Source: Tetradesmus obliquus (taxonomy: Eukaryota > Chlorophyta > Chlorophyceae > Sphaeropleales > Scenedesmaceae). Taken from it: a stretch of DNA of 64,000 bases. The stretch lies in contig CP126199.1 in NCBI GenBank assembly GCA_030272155.1, positions 3,150,501 through 3,214,500 of the forward strand, in the 5' to 3' direction. How positions within the stretch are numbered: the stretch's first letter is position 1; every line of letters begins with the position of its first letter. Positions 1-11,471 of the stretch are shown here, piece after piece. The translations under genes were made by a program, and so were the position numbers. Below the pieces are notes generated by a model. That model made no database searches, was not told the origin of the DNA, and was given only the letters and a program-made list of their open reading frames with translations.

Positions 1-54
1 TCCCACAGTTCAAAAGCATGAGGCAAATAAGGCGGTAAACTGGCAGACTGGTGC

Positions 55-1814
55 TCAAAGTCGTGGTGTACCAGCACCTGCTTCCAGCATGTGGCAGCGT
101 ACACAGCATGGCAACAAGCGGCGGTTGAGGCATGGCAGAGGCAGGCCAAAGGCCTCGTGCCAGTGATGCAAGCGCACACAATCCTTGTTATGCAGCAACG
201 CCAGCCGAAAGGCAAGACAATTCTGCAGCACCATGCAAATCCCATCAAAACCAGTTGGTCCAGCTGCTAATGCTGCTGCTGCTGCCGTACTGCCTCGACC
301 CACCTTGCCGTCTGGGCTGATGTCAGCGTTGGGCAGGGCGGGGTCGACCTCCTTGAGGATGGCCAGGCTGGCATCAAGCAGCCGCCTGCAGCAGCAGCAG
401 CAGCAGCAGCAGAAGCGGCAGCAGCAGCAGCGTGAGTGCAAGCAGCACGCAATATGGTGCTGATGCTACTACTCTACAGGCTCTGTGCGAAACTCTTGCC
501 AACGCCCACAGCTGGCATGTGCTGCAGCTGTTCACAAAGCCATGCACTACCAGCACTGCCGCGCCACACGCCGCTCACCTGCAGGCCCAGGGGTCGCGCG
601 CCAGGGGCGGGTTGGGTGTGGGGATGATGCCCGCCTGGAAGTAGTTGACCAGACCCAGCTGCGGCGAGCCGATGTAGGAGCCGGAGCGGCCTGCGTAAAC
701 AAGGATTGCGGAGTCAACAAGAAGGTGAATAGACAGTGAGACACAGCAGGCACATGCGCATATCAATCACCGTGTGTAGTTTCATAGACATGTGCCAGTT
801 CTTGAAGTATATTAGCTTACCCTCCGGACGTGTGGTTAATTAAGTGATTGAGTTGTGCGAGCCAAACCGCGCATGCACGCACGCGCGCGTGCGTGCCGGC
901 AGTCTACAGCACAGAATTCCACACTTTTGCTCACCCTTGAGGGTGGGCTCTGTGAATGCAAACATGAGCGGGATGGCTCCCATGCAGGCGTCAGTGCCCC
1001 AGAAGCTGTTGGCAAACCTTGGCTCTATGCTGGCAAACATACACACCCCATTAGCACTTGTCAGGCGGCGCGCTGGCAACCATACACACCACACTGGCGC
1101 GTATCTACCCTCAAGGGTTTGATACTTGTCCGTGGCTCTGTACATGCACAAAAACCATGCACAAAAAGCCAGTTTCTAAATGCACTCACCCTTGAGGCTG
1201 GGCTCCGTAGATGCAAACATGAGTGGGATGGCTCCCATGCAGGCCTCAGTGCCCCAGAAGCTGTTGGCGAACGCCTCCACGCCCGCGCTGCTCTTCTTGG
1301 CGTCAGTGTCGGCCTTGCCAAAGTGGTCGGTGCGAGTGAGGCCGGGGTGCGCGATGAACACCTGTGTTGCGGCAAAGACAGCGGCAGCAAACATCAAACA
1401 CGCTGCGAACAAGAGGGAAAGCAGATCTAGCCAACGTGTTCAGAGCGGAGCAGGCCTGGGTGCGTGGAGGACACCTGGCAGCACAGCGGCAGTGAAGGGG
1501 CCCGTCTAGCACGATCGAGGTGTACACCTATGGTTTTGCAGATGCACTGAGGTCAAGCCATGCCTGTCAGCAGCAGCTGATGCGGCAAGCGTGCAGCCCC
1601 CTCCTACACGTAACAAGACAAGTAGTGAGTGTCGCATATGATTACTGTGTACCTCAGCCGCCATGCAGCCCGCTGCTGCCCTGTGCGCCTCTCACCTCCA
1701 CGCCGCTGCCAGCCAGGCGTCGCGCCATCTCCTTGCCTGTCATGAGGTTCATGAGCTTGGTGCGGCTGTACTGCCACCAGTCGGAGTCGGGGTACTGAGA
1801 GCCCCTGCAGTCAG

Positions 1815-1869
<55 letters not shown>

Positions 1870-4800
1870 GGCAGATGCAGCAGTCACTTTGTGTCAGCTG
1901 CCGGTTGCTCCACTCCGGTCCTCATCGTGAAGCAACACCACACCCGTGCCTGTTGCAGTCTTACTTGGGAGCTCGCGGCTGCCAGCAGCTGCTAGGCATA
2001 ACTACGCGGGCCGAGCTTTGGTGGGCTTGGCGCGTAACTTTTTGGGCCGAGGCGGCAGCACCCGCTTGAGATTGCTCCAGCTGCAGCCAAGCCCCGGCAA
2101 CCAGAACAATGGATACCCGGCACCGTCGGCTGGGCCACCCAAATAGGCCAGCCCCACAGTATAAACCTCCAAATAGGCTAGCCCCACAGTATAGACCTCC
2201 GCCACTCAGATCGACGCTCACTCAAGTGCCTCAAGCTTGAGGTTGTTCTAGTTGAGTCCTGGCCACAGAAACCAATCAATTCTGTTCAAGTGAATTGAGT
2301 ATGTGAATGAAGGTCGCCCCACAAGATGAGTCGCCCTGCACTCACAACCTCATTCACTTGAAGCATTTTCAGTTGCGCCCTGGCCACAGGAACTGGGCCC
2401 ACAAGGTAGGGTGACTCTGAACCCAAGACCCCACTTATTACTCACTTGAGGTCATTCTAGTTGGGCCCCAGCCACAGGAACCAGTCAGCACCCCAGCACC
2501 AGCTGTTGCCACCCTGGTAGGCCGGCCCCACACTCCACATCCCACACCATAAACCCTACCCCTACTCAGGAACCAGTAGACTGGGCACTGGCTGTTGCCC
2601 CCAAGGCAGGCCAGGCCGACTTTACACCCTACACCCCAAACCGCTAGACCCCTAAACCCCACACCCTAAACCCTACCCCACTCACTTGAGGTCATTCCAG
2701 TTGAGCACAGGCCACAGGAACCAGTCGATGCTGAGCACTGGGTGTTGTCCCCCAGGTACGCTGACCCCACACCCTAAACCCCAAAAAGCTAAATCCCTAA
2801 ACCCCTAACCCCCTAAATCCCACACGCTAAACCCTACTTACTTGAGGTCGTTCCAGTTGAGCCCCGGCCACATGAACCAGTCGATACCCGGGCACCAGCT
2901 GTTGCCCCCCAGGTATGGCGGGTTTACCAGCTGGCTGCCCACGCTGGTCACCCACACAATGCGGCTGGGGGCTGTGGCCTTCAGCACGTCCAGCAGCTGG
3001 TAGGTCAGGTACAGCGGACCAAAGAAGTTGCTGGACATGGTCACCTACAGAGAAAAGCAGGTTGATCACGTAGTGTAATGTTGTACAATGTAATGTTATG
3101 TTAGGTTGCATTGCGTTGTGTAACAATGTGTCATTTTGGCGAGTGTGGAGCAGTGCGCTGGCCTTGAGCACGTCCAGCAGCTGGTAGGTGAGGTACAGCG
3201 GCCCGAACAAGTTGCTGGACATGATCACCTGCGGTGGTAAGCGGGGTTGTGATGCTACGTTACGCTGCATTACGTAACAGTACTTCAGTTCTGCAGGTTT
3301 GGGGAGGAGTAATGTTGCTTTAAGCAAGTCCAGCAACTTGTAGGTGAGGTACAGGGGGCCAAAGAAGTTGCTGGAGATGGTGACCTGCAGATGTGCACAT
3401 CACCATGTCCAGCAACTTCTTTGGCCCTTTGTATCCGGATATAAGCAGGTTTGTAACAGTACATGTTCATATGATACGTCACGTAACAATGCATCAATTT
3501 GGCGGAATGGTGCTCTTGAGCACGTCCAGCAGTTGGTAGGTGAGATACAGCGGACCAAAGTAGGTGCTGGACATTGTCACCTGCGGGGATATGCATGCCG
3601 TGCAACAACGCGTCACTTCTGTGCAACAACGCGTCACTTCTGTGCAACAACGTGTCACTTCTGTGCAACAACGCGTCACTTCTGTGCAACAACGCGTCAC
3701 TTCTGTGCAACAACGCATCACTTCTGTGCAACAACGCATCAGACTTGACAAATGCTGCAGGCGTGAAGAGGGCAAAGTTGCTTGCAGCGCGTCCAGCAGC
3801 TGGTGGGTGAGGTACAGCGGGTCGAAGAAGTTGCTGAATGTGGTCACCTGCCAGCGAGTTTGCAGGAGCGGGCTTCCTCGTGCCATATGACCTCAGGACA
3901 CAGCTGTCTACAAGTGACCAGTAGATTACAAGCTCGGCTGGCCAGCCAGGCCATGCAGCATGCCATTATGAGTTACATGATGGGCAGCAAGCAGCAGCCT
4001 CACCTCAAAGCCTCCAGGCGTCTTCTGCCCCCTGTGGCCGGCTGGCGCCTGGATGCCCGCGTTGTTGAGCAGCACGTGCAGCGGCCAGCCGCGGGCCTTG
4101 AAGTCATCAGCCATGGCCTTGATGGAGCTGCGGCAGCATGAGCAGCAGCAGTTTGCAGCAGCAGGAGGAGGTTGCAGCGGCATTGCCTGGCACCATCCTG
4201 TTCTGCTGACGAGATGCAGTCTCCCACATTCAGCAGCTGCACGTGCACTTCAATGCGTCACAGGTAAGGTGTAGCTGCAGCATCTGCAAGCTACTAAGGT
4301 AATGTGGCCACTGCGCTGCTCTGAGCATTGCTCTGGCCTGAGCACTGCTTTGAACACTGGCCGTACTGCCGTACTGCTTTACTGCCGTACTGCTGTACCG
4401 CCGTACTGCCGTACTGCAGCTCCTGCTCAACTCACTCGAAGTCTGTCAGGTCGCAGATCATGACCTCAAGCTGGGCCTTGGGGGAGGCGGTGCGGCGCAG
4501 GTCCTCAACAACCCTGAGGGGCAGCAGCACCAGCACCAGCACCAGCAGCAGCAGCAACAGCAGCACCAGCAGCAACAGCAGCACCAGCAGCAGCTGAGAT
4601 GGTAGGCATTCGTGCACTGCTGCGCCACCCACTGCCTGCTGTGCTGGATGCGTCAAGCAGCTGTGCTGCACGCTGCTGACATGCGTAGCCGCACACTTGC
4701 TAACTGTAGTACATTGATACCAGTGCAGAACATACAGCAGCATGCAGCAGTGTAGATGCCAACTCCCTCACAATCATACTGCAATGTTATGTGTTGCAAC

Positions 4801-5440
4801 AAACTCGGCAAGTGCATCAGCCGCAAGTGCATCAGCCGCATTGTAGTTGCTGCTGACTAGCTTTGGCAGCGCTGCAATGTAATGCGCACCTGCGGGCCTT
4901 GTCCTCATTGCGGCCGTGGATGATGACGCGCGCGCCGTGCTCCGCGAATGCACGCGCCGCTTCAAAGCCCACACCATCAGTGGCACCAGTCACCATGATG
5001 GTCTTGCCCTGCAGCAGGCAGGCGACAGCAGACAACACGCAGCGCCAAGGCACCCGTCAAAACATGTGCAGAGGTCAAATGCAGTTGGAGCAGCTGCACC
5101 ATGCACTATGATGGTCTTGCCCTGCAGAAGGCCAAAGCACAGCCAGCGCCAACTTGGCAAGACACCTTGTTGGCACATGTGCAAAATACAGCAGGCCTGA
5201 GATGCATTTGGATCAGCTGCAGATGCTGCGCTGCGCTGCTTTATTGAGCTCTGCATGGTACCCAGCGCTGAGATCCCGTTCACACACAAGCAAGCCACAA
5301 TAACACAACAAGCACAGCAAACAAAAAGATGGTCACAAGGCTCTCGGGCCCACCTCCAGGTCAGGGATGTCCCGCTCGGTCCATGTTGCGGCTGTGTACC
5401 ATTGCTTGGCAATGTCGTAGATGTCACGTGCGAGGTTCAT
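55..5440 (-). CDS. Short-chain dehydrogenase/reductase (retinol dehydrogenase/WWOX-like), 9 exons, 444 aa
   Basis: Exons in coding order: 5440-5354, 5008-4890, 4513-4436, 4127-4004, 3044-2842, 1804-1696, 1361-1190, 690-579, 385-55; all junctions GT-AG and all phases agree. Classical SDR marks are visible: cofactor loop TGATDGVG with upstream GKTIMV, LLNNAG, a catalytic Ser in WVTSVGS, the YxxxK pair in QYSRTKLMN, and HPGLTRTDHF after it. These indicate an NAD(P)H-dependent oxidoreductase; the substrate is unknown. The family resembles retinol dehydrogenase/WWOX-type SDRs. The start gives MNLARDIYDIAKQ; an in-frame stop lies 9 nt upstream of it. The C-terminal ~70 residues after the family core are Ala-rich and then basic and Cys-containing, and I do not recognise them; the last exon could be shorter if an intron was missed. 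The introns are crowded with copies of exon edges (listed separately). Confidence 0.85.
386..433 (-). repeat. CTG tract at SDR exon 9 acceptor
   Basis: On the coding strand a CTG run ends directly in CTGCAG at the acceptor (385). Confidence 0.85.
936..1018 (-). repeat. Copy of the SDR exon 7 3' end and donor
   Basis: This segment encodes FANSFWGTDACMGAIPLMF and TEPTLKG, nearly identical to the end of exon 7 (1190-1275), and keeps a GTGAGC donor. It lies in intron 7, about 250 bp downstream of the true donor. Confidence 0.85.
1818..1868 (-). repeat. CTG tract upstream of SDR exon 6 acceptor
   Basis: About 16 CTG units on the coding strand, ending 13 nt before the acceptor at 1804. Confidence 0.9.
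2141..2200. repeat. 30-bp tandem repeat, two copies
   Basis: Two adjacent 30-bp units begin AAATAGGC and end ACCTCC, differing at two positions. They lie inside an SDR intron. Confidence 0.9.
2226..2757 (-). repeat. Degenerate tandem copies of the SDR exon 5 3' end and donor
   Basis: Segments near 2690-2757, 2441-2515, 2353-2400 and 2226-2275 repeat the end of exon 5 (WFMWPGLNWNDLK) and its donor in the same orientation. The two nearest copies keep a CTCAA|GTGAGT donor; the two farthest have decayed. A shorter piece lies at 2565-2600. Confidence 0.75.
2525..2840. repeat. Interstitial degenerate telomere-like repeats (CCCTAAA)
   Basis: Blocks at about 2535-2560, 2620-2685 and 2765-2838 contain many ACCCTAAAC, CCCTAAAC and CCCTAAAT units. 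The plant-type telomere unit is CCCTAAA. They alternate with the decayed donor-side copies of SDR exon 5. Confidence 0.65.
2842..3044 (-). other. SDR exon 5, the authentic copy flanked by junction duplications
   Basis: This exon encodes VTMSSNFFGPLYLTYQLLDV through the catalytic-Ser segment IVWVTSVGS to GLNWNDLK. It is the only complete version. Its acceptor-side half recurs four times upstream and its donor-side half about four times downstream, in the same orientation. Confidence 0.85.
3350..3433. repeat. Inverted repeat made from an inverted SDR exon fragment
   Basis: 3350-3382 (part of an acceptor-side copy of exon 5) pairs with 3401-3433 at about 30 of 33 positions, with an 18-nt loop. 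The right arm is an exon-5 fragment in the opposite orientation, so the pre-mRNA could fold into a hairpin here. Confidence 0.8.
3601..3747. repeat. 21-bp minisatellite, 7 copies
   Basis: Seven head-to-tail copies of a 21-bp unit beginning TGCAACAACGCGTCACTTCT. The first six differ only at a CG/TG/CA dinucleotide, the kind of change expected from methyl-C deamination; the seventh is more diverged at its end. The array lies between two acceptor-side exon copies in SDR intron 4. Confidence 0.95.
5092..5120 (-). repeat. Copy of the SDR exon 2 acceptor and first codons
   Basis: CTGCAG followed by codons for GKTIIVHGA copies the start of exon 2 (GKTIMVTGA at 5008). It lies about 110 bp upstream of the true acceptor, inside intron 1. 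Confidence 0.7.
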
Positions 5441-6538
5441 CGTGAACTGTTATTGCCTGCAGAGTTCCGCCTATAAGGAAGATAAATGCAACATACGATT
5501 GGCAGGGAGCAGACAAGCAGGCACAGTGTGGCAGGCAGTTCAGTGTGTTGTGAGTGGGAGTGTGGAGGTGGATGCAGCTACAGTTGAGATGCAGAGTTTG
5601 CCCTCTGCATGCTTTTGTGCAACAGATGGCTGCAAGCAACAGCAGCGCCACACAAGTGCGCGGCTGCTGTTGCCGGGTGAAACAAGGAATGTGTGGGCAC
5701 GAATGAATGGCATGCCAAACAAGCCCACCCAACACTTCAGTACCTATCTTAGCTATGACCAAAGTGAGACTGTTGCACGTTGTTATGTTGCGTGGCCCAG
5801 TGTGCCCATAGTCCCAGGTGCTGTGCATTGCTGCATGCAGTTCTGCCGTAATGCTCTGCAGCAGGAGCTTCCCATGTGCAGCAGCTGCTGCCACTGCTAC
5901 AGCCGTTGTTGCAGCTGGTGTTGTCGATGGTTTCAACTTCTTCGTCCAACTGCTGCCATAGGCAGACACGAATGAAACCACGCTCACCTAGCAAACTGTA
6001 CCACGCACTTGCTGTGCACAACTTGAGCTTCTGCGTTGATTTCGCGAACGATTTTGTTCAAGGGCACGATATCGTTTCAGTTCAGCTTCGCTACACAGGC
6101 AATATGCGTTGGGCCTCACCGTTAGAATCACTTCCATCCACATGCGGCAATGATCTGTTCATGACTCGTCCAAAGTTGCGCATTGCGTACGAACAGTAAC
6201 GGTCGCACTCATCATGACGCCGAACAGCTCCAATCTGCCACACATATAAGCGTAAATAGTTTTTGTATACAATATTTACAGTGAACTGCTCTGCCCGCTC
6301 ACCCTGCACAGTTCGAACATTGGAACCCCGCCTGCTACAGCTGCCCTGCAGCTGCAGCATCGGCATAGACTCAAAGGCCAACACACACCGCAAAGTACAA
6401 GGCATGCCACATGCCACCAAAACCAGCTGCTGCATTCCCACTAGCTGCTGCCACTGCCTTGACCAGTGCTTCAGCAACAGTGCACAGCATGCAGCTTCCT
6501 GTCATTCTAACTTGAAGGGCCGCACCCGGTGCCCTGCG

Positions 6539-7511
6539 CTACTGCTGCTTGGCTGCCGCAGCTGCCAGCCCAAGCACTGCATCTGCCAGCGCTTGGTAGT
6601 CAATGATGCTGTTGTATATCTGCGCTGAGATGCGCACAAACAGCCGCCCGCCGACGCATGCCACAGGCACCTCAATGCAATGCACCTCCCGCAGATGCTT
6701 GTTGATTGCAGCAGCCGCTGCAGCGCTGGGGTACTCCCATGCTCCCACACCGCCTGCATCTGCTGCTACGCCATTCACCGCCACAACCACTGCTGCTGCT
6801 GCTGCTGCTTCAGCAGCAGCTGGCGCATTGTCTAGCCCGCCACAGCTGCCATCTACTGCTGCCTTTCCTGCACTGCAAACTCCACTGCTGCTGCTGCTGT
6901 AGGGTATGCTCAGCGGCCAAGGCATCTCTACTGCTGCCATGCCTGCAGTCGTGCCATCTCTACTGATACCCAGCACCATGTGAGTGCCCCATGCCTGCTG
7001 CAGCTGCTGCACTGCCTGCTTTACAAGGCTGTGGTTGTGGTCTATCACTCGCTGCTGCTGCAGCGCCTGCAGCACTGCCAGGCAGGCGGGGACTGCCAGC
7101 CAGGGTGTGATGTCGGCGGTGCCCTGGCAGCAGCAGCAGCAGCAGCAGCGGAGCAGCAATGTGGCGTCAACAAGCCAGTTTTCATGATGAGTATCTTGCT
7201 GCTGCGATGTCGAAGCCACTCACCCTAGACAGCATCGACCCCCACATCACAGCCGCTACACACCTAGCTGCAGCGCCGCAGCACCCCAGCCTCCCCATCA
7301 GGCTGCACAAGCATCACCAGACAGAACCAAACAACATCGTGTGCAACAAAAGCAATTCACATGTCTAATCACTATTTGCCTCCAAGCCAATGCAGCCGCC
7401 GCACCTGCCACAGGAACTCGCCCCTGAACCCCAGGCCATAGCCGTGGCTGACCACCAGCGGCTTCACAGCATCCTGCCTACTGGGGTGCACCCACAGCAG
7501 CGCAGCGCCCT

Positions 7512-7547
<36 letters not shown>

Positions 7548-10500
7548 CCACGCAACATGATGGGAGGCAGCTGTTGAGCGTGCAGTCAGCGCTGTGTGCC
7601 CTTGCACAGTACACCGAGTACCCAGCTGACTGCTGCGCAACCACTTGTCGTTTGTGCAGCCCTACACAGCCAACGATAGGGAAGACTCTGCGCTGCTCCT
7701 GCTGCATGTTGCTGCACACATCCCCACAATTGCGGCATGCCCACCTTGGGCGTGCACATCCAGGTTTAAGGTGCAAGGTGCAACCCGCTGCGACCAGTCT
7801 GCACAACTCAACAAACTAAACACCCACTCCTGCTGCAAGTGCTCTCGCAACGTTGCATGCACATTCGACCATCATGTTACCAATTAAGCCATAGCAATGT
7901 CGCCATCGGCCCCGCTTGGCCCCGCACCCCACAGGAGCGGCTGAATGTTGCATGCACGTTGTGCCGTACCTTGGGCGTGCACATCCACTTGTGCAGGTTT
8001 GAGGTGTAGTAGGTGCAGCCCAGGCTGGGCAGGGCCAGGTCAGGCAGGCTGCCCACGGCATGCGCGCCGTCAACAAGCACAGGCACGCCAGCGTCCCTGC
8101 ATGGTGACGCGGTTGCCAGCAGCGCAGCACAACACAGCGCAGCGGATGGTTTGTCATGGTGAGGGCAGGGAGGCATCATTACGCCAGGCAGGCTGCCCAC
8201 TGCATGCGCACCGTCAACCAGCACAGGCACGCCAGCGTCCCTGCAACAACCAGCGGCAGTGCAACACAGAATCATCCACAAGGTACATGTCTAGGTTAGG
8301 CAGGCTGCCCTGATCTCACACCACTGCGCGCCGTCCACCAGCACAGGCACGCCGGCGTCCCTGCGTAGCGACAGCAGCAGCACAGCAGCATGATGCAGCT
8401 GGTTTGCATATGCAGGGCAGGGAATTCGTGTGTATGCCAGGTAGGCTGCCCACAGTATGTTTGCCCCGTCAAGCAGACACAGGCACCCCGGCATCCCTGC
8501 GGCACAAAAGGGCACAACAGCAGTACAAGACAGCAGGCTGATGCAGCAGCATTGCGACAGTGACAGTGGTTCAGCCGTTGCTGCTGCTGGTGCTGCTTCC
8601 TGCAGAACGAGGGAGCGCTTCAAACCCGCTTGTACATGTTGCTGCTGGTCTGCATACAGGCAGACTCTTTCTGCAAATACTGTCTGCAAAAATGACATCA
8701 GCAAATACAAATAAACAGACCTGCACATGCTGCAGATCTGCGCCACGGGCAGCACCACAGGCGGGAATGACACCACGTGGTCCAGCACAGCCAGCTTCAG
8801 CCGCCGCCCGCCAGCAGCCAGCGCGGCACGGAAGCAGGCCAACACCCGCTCCTCATCCTGGCAGCAGCAGCAGCAGCAGCAGCGGCAGCGGTGCACATGG
8901 AGCTTGTTTGCACTGAATCAACAGGTTGTGCTGTGTGGCTGAGGTTCCGGGCAAGATAGCTTGGCTGGGGCTGTGCAGAGCCAGTAGCACTCATGCACCA
9001 TCCTTTGCTGTCATGACCATTCAACAGATACAACAGATATAACTGTCATAACAGCCCCACCATGAGATCTTCCAGCTCAAAGGAGAGCTCCAGCAGGCCA
9101 GCGCCGGCAGCAGCAGCAGCACGCGCCAGCGTGCTACGCACCTGCAGACACCATACACAGCAGCCAGCCAGCAGCAGCACCAGCAACGCAACCCACTGTG
9201 TCACACCCCACTCTGGTGCAAGCATAACAAGGTTAATGTTACCACAGTTTCTTCTCCGCATTATGTCTTACCCGTCTGTCATGTTCACCACATGCAGGTT
9301 GTGCTACTGCTGCTGCTGCTGCTGTTGCGTGCACCACCGGTGCGTCGCGTTGCTCATGAGCAGCAGGTCTTCCTCTGCGATGTTCACAGCAATGCAAGTG
9401 GCAATGCTGCTGCTGCTCCTGCTGCTGCTGCTGCTGGCGCTGGCGCTGCTGTGTGCCGCCCACTCACCGCCGGGTACGTCGCGTTGCTCATGAGCAGCAG
9501 GTCTCCCCTGCGCAGCTGCAGCGAGGCCACCACTGCGTTGACCGCAGCCGTGGCGTTGACCACGGGCACCACATCCTGCCAGCTGGCGCCCACAAAGCCA
9601 GCCACATCAGCCACAGCCCTCACCAGGCCTGGTGGGGTGCAGCGGTGAGGCAGTGCAGCAGTGCAGTACAGTGCAGCACGTTTGCAGGTCAGAACAGCGC
9701 ATCACAGTGCAAGACAGTGCGGGAAGCAGGCCAGGCGGCAACAGCAGCGGCAGAAGCAAGACGCGCACTGCGATGCTAGCGAGGGGGCACTTGTCTGATG
9801 TAGCCTTGCCTCCAGCAGTTGGATCAACATACTTGGTATTAATCTCAAGAGCTGCAGCTGCTGCAACAGCAGCAGCAATATGTGTTGCGCTGCATTTGCA
9901 GCTGCCTGTGCGCGAGCTGCGCTCACCTGCCATAGCCACTGTCTCCATGAACCTGCAGCCAAGACACAGGACGGCGAGGGTGTCTTGGTGCACGGTCTGT
10001 GCCAACAACAACATGTTTAGTCAACGCTCCATTGTCCACCAAACAGATGCAATGTTGAGTTGGTGGCCCTGTTATTTACCCATAATGACAGACAGACGAG
10101 CAGATTTGTGCCGTTCTGCAGGCGGCATTGACACCGCAATTGACGCTGCACATGGCTGTGTAGCAGCTACACATCGACACAGTGCGCACCATCTGCAAGC
10201 GCTCCGCATTCAACATCACAGCTATCTGCATGTACAACACACAGCGTGTGTGAGCATGCCCGAAGGCTGTTCTGCTCACAGCACTGGCTCCTGCTGCATC
10301 AGCGAGCGGCCTGCAGAGTATGGACAGCTATGTGCATGCACAAAACACAGCGCTCCTGCGCAAGCCTGAAGGCCATCTTTTGTGGGGGAAAGGAAAGGTT
10401 ATGCTTACCGCACTGGCTCCTGCTTCATCTACAAGCAACCTGCAAAGCACACTCGGCTATGTGCATGTACAACACACAGCGTGTGTGAGCATGTCTGAAG

Positions 10501-11114
10501 GCTATCTTGCTCACAGCACTGGCTCCTGCTGCATCTGCAAACGGCCTGCACAGTATGGACAGCTATGTGCAGGCACAAAACACAGCGCGCCTGTGCAAGC
10601 CTGAAGGCCATCTGTTGTGGGGAAAGGAAAGGTTATGCTGGCATGGGATGCTTGCATGCTGGAATGGAATACTTGTACTCACCGCACTGGCTCCTGCTCC
10701 ATGAGCTGCCGGTACCAGCTCTGCACCTCCAGCGCCAGCCTGCACATAGCAAACAAAAATAAAACAGGATTTTAAACAAAAGATAATGCTGCGACCTAGC
10801 AGCACATGGCCGCCGGCAGTGCCAAGAATGCTGCTGCACAGCAAACTAGCACTACGCCGTACTGCTGCTGCTGCTGCAGTTGCATGCCAGGGCAGCAGCG
10901 AATGCTGCTGCACAGCAAACTAGCACTGCGCCCCAGTGCTGCTGCTGCTGCTGCTGCTGCTGCTTGCATGCCAGGGCAGCAGCGCTGCACCTGAAGGTGG
11001 CCCCATAAGAGCCGTGGTTGAGGTAGTGCGGGAACGCCTTGTCCAGCGCAAACAGCTGCTGCCGGCACTCGCTGCTGCCGAGCTCCAGCGTGAACATGGC
11101 CGCGGCTTGCTCCT

Positions 11115-11149
<35 letters not shown>

Positions 11150-11413
11150 GGCAGCAGCTGATCAGATGCTACAGCAGCTAGCTCCAAGGTGCCGTGCCTA
11201 CCTTGCTGCTGTTCAAGCCAGGTGCCGGGCACCCGAACAAGCCAAGTCAGCCACAAAGGTTGAACATGCATTGCAGCCGTAAAGGATTGTTGATCTTCAA
11301 AAGCTTGCAAGTTGTGCTGCACCTTGAATGCGGTCAGTGCTGGGCACTCCAGCAGCAGCTCCTGTGGGATGTCATCAGGCTTCCAGGAAGCTGCCTCCAC
11401 CAACCACCTGGAG

Positions 11414-11471
<58 letters not shown>

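Larger units (their letters stand above)
3156..3847 (-). repeat. Four tandem copies of the SDR exon 5 acceptor and 5' half
   Basis: Copies begin at 3228, 3384, 3580 and 3847 (the true exon begins at 3044), spaced 156-267 bp. Each has an AG acceptor and reads about 22-25 codons: VIMSSNLFGPLYLTYQLLDV, VTISSNFFGPLYLTYKLLDL, VTMSSTYFGPLYLTYQLLDV and VTTFSNFFDPLYLTHQLLDA. Each then diverges into unrelated sequence before the catalytic-Ser part. All keep phase 0 at the acceptor, so splicing into them would be in frame at first but would lose the active site. Confidence 0.9.
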
